Shown: one piece after another, positions 50,785 through 59,400 of the stretch
How positions within the stretch are numbered: the stretch's first letter is position 1
Layout: each line of letters opens with the position of its first letter
DNA from: Synanceia verrucosa
Lineage: Eukaryota; Chordata; Actinopteri; Perciformes; Synanceiidae
Direction: 5' to 3'
NCBI GenBank assembly: GCA_029721515.1
Contig: CM056566.1
Span: forward strand, 21,048,269 to 21,112,268
Length of the DNA: 64,000 nucleotides
The notes under the pieces: generated by a model
What the model saw: the letters and a program-made list of their open reading frames with translations, nothing else
The model's database searches: none
Told to the model about the DNA's origin: nothing
Made by a program: the position numbers and the translations under genes

Positions 50785-53427
50785 AGCATGCCATGAGGTT
50801 GTTTTGCATGAGTCTAATTCATGTAATTCATATTATTCATGTTATTAATTGTCTCTCTGTCTTTCAGAGTATGATTTCCTCCATAGTGAACAGTTCCTAT
50901 TACGCCAACGTCTCCACTGCTAAATGCCAGGAGTTTGGTCGTTGGTTTAAGAAGTATAAGAAAATAAAAGGTGAGTTTTGCAGTAACTACTTTAAACGCT
51001 CATACAACAACAACTGATTTTCTGACAGCTACAGTAAACGTCTGCTATTTTCTGTTGGCCATGATCACATCTCTCTCACTGAATGGAAACACCAGTGTCC
51101 CTGCAGGTCATTAAAAAGTCTTGAATTTACTTTTGCACATTTGAGGCTTTAATAAGTCTAATTGTTAGAAGAGGGACATATTAAATTTCATATGAGGAGG
51201 AATGAATGAGGCAGAATCAGCATCCTTGTCAAATGTTGCAGTAGATATTTCACAGACAAAGTGCGACACTCATTTTTTAAAATTTTTTGGTAATGCTAAA
51301 TTTGAAATGACAAACTTTCAATCATTGCACAATTCAAAAGATTAATATGTAAATATTATTTGTAATATATGGTTTTCCAGCCCTATTTAAATTAAATGAC
51401 TTCTGCTGAACAATATAAAGCCAGTAATTCATAAAAGTCACATACTAGAGTCTAATTCTGCAGTCATGGCATTAATCTGACTATTTTACAGGTAAAAATG
51501 TGCACATACCCTGGTAGCATCAAAAGAGACGAGACTCAGCGTTCACTGTTGCTCTATATTATAAAGTAAATAAACCGATATAAATAGTTCAGGCATGGAG
51601 GCACGATCACTACAGGGGAGATTTCAACTGGTGAAATCCAACACTGGCTGAAAAATCAAAACCTGACCTGGAGGTAACTGTCGCTCCTTGCATCAAGTAT
51701 AGCAAACAGCTGAAGACATGCATGCACTTCACCTGGCCGTGGTTTCATGGAGGAGCAAGAAGTGCAAATTATAGACTGTATATATAGAAGGATGACACGT
51801 CTCTCCTGCTACGTTGAACATGCATCAGCTTGATGAGACCTGCAGAAACCATCTTTAAGAGCAAAGTATTTTACTTTTTCCTTTAGCCGGCATGCTACAT
51901 GCTAACGCAGCTCACTGCAGCCAGTCAGGGTGGTCCAAGATGTTTTAGCTTCACTTTTTGGGAGCAGTCATGTCGTACATGTTTATACTCTATAATGCAA
52001 ACCCCCTCAGCTGAGGTTTTTCCTTACAACATATATTTATCTTTTAAATATATGTTTAGAATAAATCTGAGCATTCTTTACTAGCAGAATTTTCTCGTTC
52101 ATGTTAAGCCTCACAGTTCATGATATGAACCTTTAGATGTCCTTGAAGACTCTTCTGACTGATTTTCTGTGTTTTGTCGAGCAGTCGATTACCTGGAGAA
52201 GATGTGGTCTGGACGAGATGCTGCTGACATCAAAAGTAACCACTCTTCTCAGTCTTTTTGACTCTTATGTTGGCTTTGTTGTTTGACCGCACTCACCGTC
52301 TCCTCTCCCCTCCAGTAGAGAGAGACAACATGGCCGACTTCTGCGTGCTGGGCCAGAGACATCCTCCTCCTCACCTGGCTGGTCTGGCCCAGCTCAGTCA
52401 CCTGGGAGCCGGCAGCCCCCTCTTGAAGGCGGGGTCTGGAGATCTGCAGGCGTCCTCCCAGCCTCCCCAGCAGCCTCCTCCTCCTCAACAGCAGCCCTCG
52501 CCACACGGCCCCCTCCACCACAGCCCTCCTCTCCGCACAGGCCAGGTGCCTCCTCCGCCTCCGCCGCCCCCGCCTGCCGCCCTGCAGCCCCTGCTGGGGC
52601 CAGGTGGGCTGCTCTCCCCTCAACTCTCCCCTCAGCTGGTGCGTCAACAGCTCGCCATGGCCCACCTCATCAACCAGCAGCTAGCCGTTAGCCGCCTGCT
52701 GGCCCACCAGCACCCTCAGGCCATCAACCAGCAGTTCCTCAACCACCCGCCCATCCCTCGGGGGTCATCCAAAGCCGGCGGCGACCATCCCGGGAGCAAC
52801 CCCTCAGCCGCCGAAGTGTCCTCTGAAATCTACCAGCAGGTCAGAGACGAGCTGAAGAGAGCTAGTGTCTCCCAGGCCGTGTTCGCCCGTGTGGCTTTCA
52901 ACCGCACACAGGTAGGAAAATGGGACTGTGGTCAAGAAGGTTAGGAGGCAGTGTTTGAGGAGAGAGGAAACAAGGAGTCAAGGAGGAGAGAGGGTAGCTT
53001 CAGAAAAACAAGGATGGAAATAATCTGATTGATCCTCCTGTGGTGGCGTTTTCAAATCTCAATTATATTAAACTGTAAAAACAGATAAAATATGAATTAA
53101 ATTTCCTTTCTGCAGCTTTATTTTCTCAGGATGTCGTTCAACGTCACTGGTGAGAGGTGATAATTGTCGCATTTGATAGAAATAAATAGAAACTGATCAT
53201 TTCTCACACTGAATTTGGCTAATTCTGTGGTCACCCACCTCGTGGGATTAGCGGCAGCGTGGCGGGAGGGCTCACCCTCTCAGCAGCACAAACACCTGAT
53301 GCGTTCAGGCTGCGCTAAGCTGGTTAGCACACGCCCCATTAGAGCAGAGTAATGGAGGCGGATCGTAGACCAGTTGGTATAGAGGCCAGGTGTGTTTTAG
53401 GGAGTCTTTGCGTGTGTGTGTGCGTGC

Positions 53428-53463
<36 letters not shown>

Positions 53464-56400
53464 ATCCAACCCATGTGTTAATGCTGTATAACTACAGCTC
53501 ACCCTTAAACCACAAAGTACTGCAAATACGAGGTACTTTGATAAATTAAATACTAAATTAAGGGAAATATTGTACTTTTTACTAAACTTTTATTTGACAG
53601 CTTTAGTTACTTTGCCAATGCAAACAAAAACACAGCAAGAGTTTCTAAAATATAATGTTCTGTCATAAATTTAACTACCCAACACCGTATGCAAGTACAG
53701 TTTGACTGAGCGATAAGTCACAGTTAACTGTTTTAATAATTACGTTCCAGATTCTTACCTGTGAGAATTTCATGCTTTCACCTTTAAGTTCCTGTAATTA
53801 TTTTAAATACTTTTTAATATCCACTTCAACCAACTTAATCAGTAAAACCCTGTTTTTACATTAATGCATGAGTAATAAAAATAATCTAATGATAAAACTG
53901 CATGTAGTGTAGTACTGCATTGAATACTCGATTTTAATGCTTCAAGTTTATTTTCTTGCTTCGTCTTACAATTTAGTTCTATAATTTAACAGCATTTTTT
54001 AAGCTCATATGTTGGGAAATAAAGAGAAAGTAATCAAGTAATGGAACAGATTTATGTAAACCAATTTATTAACAATCACACTAAAACTGCAAAAGCAACA
54101 GCAAACATCCAGTCCTCTTATAGTTAGAGAAAACATGGTTTGGGTTAATCCACTGTGATGCATTTCAGTTTTGTGTTTTGGGAATGTGGGGGTTTGACAG
54201 TGGTGACATTGTGTCCTTCCTGTAAAGTTCATGGTGTGAAAGTGTCTCCGTGTGTCTTCGTCTTCCAGGGTTTGCTGTCGGAGATCTTGAGGAAGGAGGA
54301 GGACCCTCGCACCGCCTCGCAGTCTCTGCTGGTGAACCTGAAAGCCATGCAGAACTTCCTGAACCTGGCTGAGAGCGAGAGAGACCGGATCTACCAGGAG
54401 GAGCGAGAGCGCACCATGAACCCTTCAGTCGGCCTTCCTGCCTCCAACTCCTCCAACCCCGGCCCTCCACGCCTCTCACAGGTCTGCAGCTCAGATCACT
54501 TTGAGATGAAGTCACTACAGGGTTTTTGGACGTGATCGAAACAAGATCCATGGGTTTATTTTGATCTTATCTGAATAATTTAGGATAACAAAATAAAACC
54601 AGGGTTCATGCACCAAATGAAAAGTCAAATTTAATACTTTTTAAGACCTCAACAAATATAATTTAAGACCCAAAAATAACATAATTTCTTTGGTAGAAAA
54701 TAGTCAATTTGTTGTAGGGCCTGACCAATATGGAGTTTTTGAGGCCGATGCTGATATTGATATTTACCAGGAAAAAAAATCCGATAACTGATAAATCTCT
54801 GAAAATATTTTTTTTATGATTTTTTTTTTTTTTTACTTACAACTTAAAACAACGACATAAATTGAAGGCATAATACTTAAATTTTTTATGCAACTTTAAT
54901 TTCACAACTTTCAAGAACAAGGGAGTGAACTTTTTGAACAAAATGATGTGGAAAATCGCAGTAAATCTATGAATACTGTGTTTTCCTATTTGCTATAAAC
55001 GCACCACCTGAAAATTTAAAACACTGACTGCTAAAAGATTCCCCCAAAATGTTGCACACTGTACCTTTAAAATATATATATGTAAATATTACTTACATCA
55101 CCAACAAAGCTAGTATCCTGAAAGCATATATATTTAGAATTGGTCATATCAAATTTCCCCTCCAAAAAAAATCTTATTTTTTAAGTAATGATCAAGTGAT
55201 TCTTAGATTTTTTTTTTTCAAAGGTAATTGAGGCTGTTAATCGTTCTTTATTGTCTGATAATCATGATTAACCCATTGCTAGTCGAGCCTGCATGTAGTC
55301 AGTCAAGTCAGTTTTATTTGTATAGCTGAATATCACAAATTACCAATTTGCCTCAGAGGGCTTTACAATCTGTACAGGACATGACACCCTCTGTCCTTTA
55401 CAAATGGCCCAGTGTGTATAGGTCTTTTTTATATCTCAATATACTGTAGATATAGATCATGAAATATCATGTTTTATGGTAATTCAGTGAATAAATAAAT
55501 AGTAATAAATCCTATTTGTGTCTACTTCTGTGTGAATTAAATGCTGACTCTTTCCTCATCTTATTAACAACAAAAGATGTATAAAATAATTTATCATGTA
55601 TGGTCACGCTGCCAGCTGTAGTTGTGACATGATGTTTGCTTCGCCTGTGTTTTCGTAGAAAGTGTGGGAGAGAGGTTTGGACGACCAGATAACTCCTGAT
55701 ACCTGGGCCTCCATCTGGAAGAACAAGACTAAGATCTCCAACTCGGTGAGTTATCTGCCATCTTTAACTTCACAAAGCAGACTGCAGCACGTCATCCGCT
55801 GAAACAAATCCCATTTATAATGGGGGAAAAAAACAGCTTCAAAGCCATCGTAGGAGCATGTTGTAAACATAAAGGACATTATGCAGTATTTGGACATTTC
55901 TTTCCATGTGCACAAAACAATTCAGTGATAAGAAGTTCCCTCTGATGCCCATTCATGGCTGTGGGTGAATTTGTGTGCTGTCCTTATTATGTCTATGTAA
56001 AATAATCTCTGCATCGTTTACACTGAGGGAATGTGAGCTCGCCGGTCTGTACATGTCTTGTGGACGACTTCAAACGCTGTGTATACAGGCTCTCCGAGGG
56101 CCCAATACATGTTCGTTCAAACAGAAACAACAAAGAAAGACAAAAGAGGAGGACTTAATGACTTTGATCTGTAAACAAAATTCATGTGGAGACGTGCTCT
56201 GCAGATGTGCAGCTGATGCTCACACAGGGCTGCTCTCAGATCAGCAGCTGATAACCTCTTCTCGTATGTATACACATGATTTGCTTTTGTGGATGAATCG
56301 CTTCAGACTACATACGAGTCTTTATGATATTTTCTGCCACCCAAACTTATCTGACGGCATTCTCTCTTCCAGCCAAAGCCGCCCGGCCCAGTTGCCGACC

Positions 56401-59400
56401 TCTCGCTGAAGCTGGAGTCGCTGGTCAACATCACGTCGGGAATCTACGAAGAAATCCAGCAGGAGATGAAGAGAGCCAAAGTGTCCCAAGCTCTGTTCGC
56501 CAAGGTGGCCGCCAACAAGAGCCAGGTGAGGGGATGTCTGGGGGAAAAGAAGGCACAGAAGCCTTAAAAACATAAAGAAGGAGCATTTTTAGCTCTTCAC
56601 TGCTTGATAAATATGTTTATCATAACTGTTAATGAAAAACACTGCAGAGACCAAACATGGAGCGCTGCCATGGTGTAACCACTCAGTCATCAGCTGTATC
56701 GCCCATCGCTCAGCTGATGACGAACGGTTGTTTTCTCTGATATTTTGACTAACTGCAGCGCTGAAGCGCTTTTAATTTCTGAATCATTCCTCTAGAAACT
56801 ATCTGAAATATTAAGCTTATTATTCTTTGAATCTGAGAATGTGCACGCTGACTACGTTTACAGAGTACATTCTGGTTTTTGCTGAGACAATATTTCCGCT
56901 GAGCTGTTTACATGACTGATGAACAGGAAAATGCTCCATTCGGAATAATTTAGAATATCCAAAGTATGCTGTTTAAGACATGCACTGATCCTCCTCCGTC
57001 ACCTGGTGCTACAGTAAAACAGTAAAAGGTGAAGTAAGGAAAGAGCCATGTTAGCTCCAGCAGCTCACACACAGCGGCGGAGGAACCATTTAGATCATAT
57101 ACTGAAGTAAAAGTACTAATACCACATTGATAAAATACTCCATGGCAAGTATTATCAGCCAAATGTCCTTAAAAATACCAAAAGTGAAAGCATTCCTCAT
57201 GCAGAATGTCTGCTTTCACAGTGTTATTTTATAACATTCAGGTTTTTATCACTTAAGAGTATTTTAACGTTGTAGTTTGTCAATGTGGTGCCAGTTTAGG
57301 ACACTTAGTACTGCAGGGTGAATCAGCACTATAGTACCGCATCATATGGATTAATGAACGTGTCAAATAAATTAGTGGAGGAAAGTTAGTGAGTACAAAG
57401 CAGCATATCATGGAAATAATCTTAAGGACCTCAAAAATTCTACTCAGTAGAGGTAGAGTAAATGTACTTAGTCTTAAACCACTATTAATGTTTTTAATTA
57501 CACCTGTACATGTCAGTTTTCATATTTTAGGATGATGTTGGAAAAACGTTATTATAGTTTCACAAAATCATTTGAATAATTCTTATTTCATGAAAAAACT
57601 GAACTAAATCACAGCTGGTCATAAAGTAAAGACTGGTGATGCTCTATAGAAGTTATCAGCAGCTCAGAGACCATGTTTACATGCACACTAATATTCCACT
57701 ATTATTCCTAATTTTCAGAATTTTCAGAATATGATACAGGTCATTTAATACTAATAACAGATATAACACAGAAACAGTATTTCTCTCAGCCAGTCTCAGC
57801 CTCTCTTTAAACTCGTGGAGCTGCATGCAGGTTTCCCTGCTCAGGCCAGAGGAGAGGTGTGAGCGTGAGAAAGCTAATCTGCAGAGGTGTATGCATCATG
57901 CATTTATCCAGCTCCCCCAGGTCGGTGGGTCTGGGGGAGGCGCAGGGTCACGGCTCAGTGCACCCATCTGCTGCAGCTGGACGGAGAGCGAGGAAGGCAG
58001 CCATGATCAGGCTATTAGCGGCGCATGCTGCCCGAGGTGGCTGGTTGAACACAACAGCTGGTGTCACAAACTGAACCAGTCTAGCAGATATAATTGAATC
58101 TTCTCCATCTCTCCTTCCCCCATCTTGCCTCAAAGTCTCTTTACTTTATATCTCTACGTTCATCTTCAGCTTCTCCTCACTGTCCTCCTCCTTCACTCAG
58201 TGTCATTACTAGTAGGTGAGGTGCTGATCCTTAAAAGGCTATAAAACCACTCAGAAAACAGGAAACGACGATGACCCACTGTGATATTATGTCAGGTCTA
58301 AAAAGTATTGTATGTCATAAAAAATAATAAATAAAAAGTCATAGTAATAGTCCAGTATGTCCAAAATCATGCTATAGATTATAAAAAGTCATGCTATAGT
58401 ATATGTCATAAAAAATATATATTAGGTTATAGAAAGTCATGCTTTAGTATGTCATAAAATATATATTATAAAAAGTAAAAAAAGTCATGCTATACTATGT
58501 CATAAAAATATATATCTTAGATTATAAAAAGTCATGCTATACTGTTATAAAAATATATTAGGTTATAAAAAGTCATGCTATAGTATGTCATAAAAGTACA
58601 GTAGGTTATTTAAAAAGTCATGCTATAGCATGTCATAAAAGTACAGTAGGTTATTAAAAAGTCATGCTATAGCATGTCATAAAAGTACAGTAGGTTATTA
58701 AAAAGTCATGCTATAGCATGTCATAAAAGTACAGTAGGTTATTAAAAAGTCATGCTATAGCATGTCATAAAAGTACAGTAGGTTATTAAAAAGTCATGCT
58801 ATAGCATGTCATAAAAGTACAGTAGGTTATTAAAAAGTCATGCTATAGCATGTCATAAAAGTACAGTAGGTTATTAAAAAGTCATGCTATAGCATGTCAT
58901 AAAAGTACAGTAGGTTATTAAAAAGTCGTGCTATAGCATGTCATAAAAGTACAGTAGGTTATTAAAAAAAAGTCATGCTATAGCATGTCATAAAAGTACA
59001 GTAGGTTATTAAAAAAAGTCATGCTATAGCATGTCATAAAAGTACAGTAGGTTATTAAAAAAAGTCATGCTATAGCATGTCATAAAAGTACAGTAGGTTA
59101 TTAAAAAAGTCATGCTATAGCATGTCATAAAAGTACAGTAGGTTATTAAAAAAAGTCATGCTATAGCATGTCATAAAAGTACAGTAGGTTATTAAAAAAG
59201 TCGTGCTATAGCATGTCATAAAAGTACAGTAGGTTATTAAAAAAAAGTCATGCTATAGCATGTCATAAAAGTACAGTAGGTTATTAAAAAAAAGTCATGC
59301 TATAGCATGTCATAAAAGTACAGTAGGTTATTAAAAAAAGTCGTGCTATAGCATGTCATAAAAGTACAGTAGGTTATTAAAAAAGTCGTGCTATAGCATG

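Noticed and set aside
52249..52665. 138-codon antisense frame over the satb2 linker exon
   Set aside because: Arg/Gly-rich reverse reading of Pro/Gln codons; no independent evidence.
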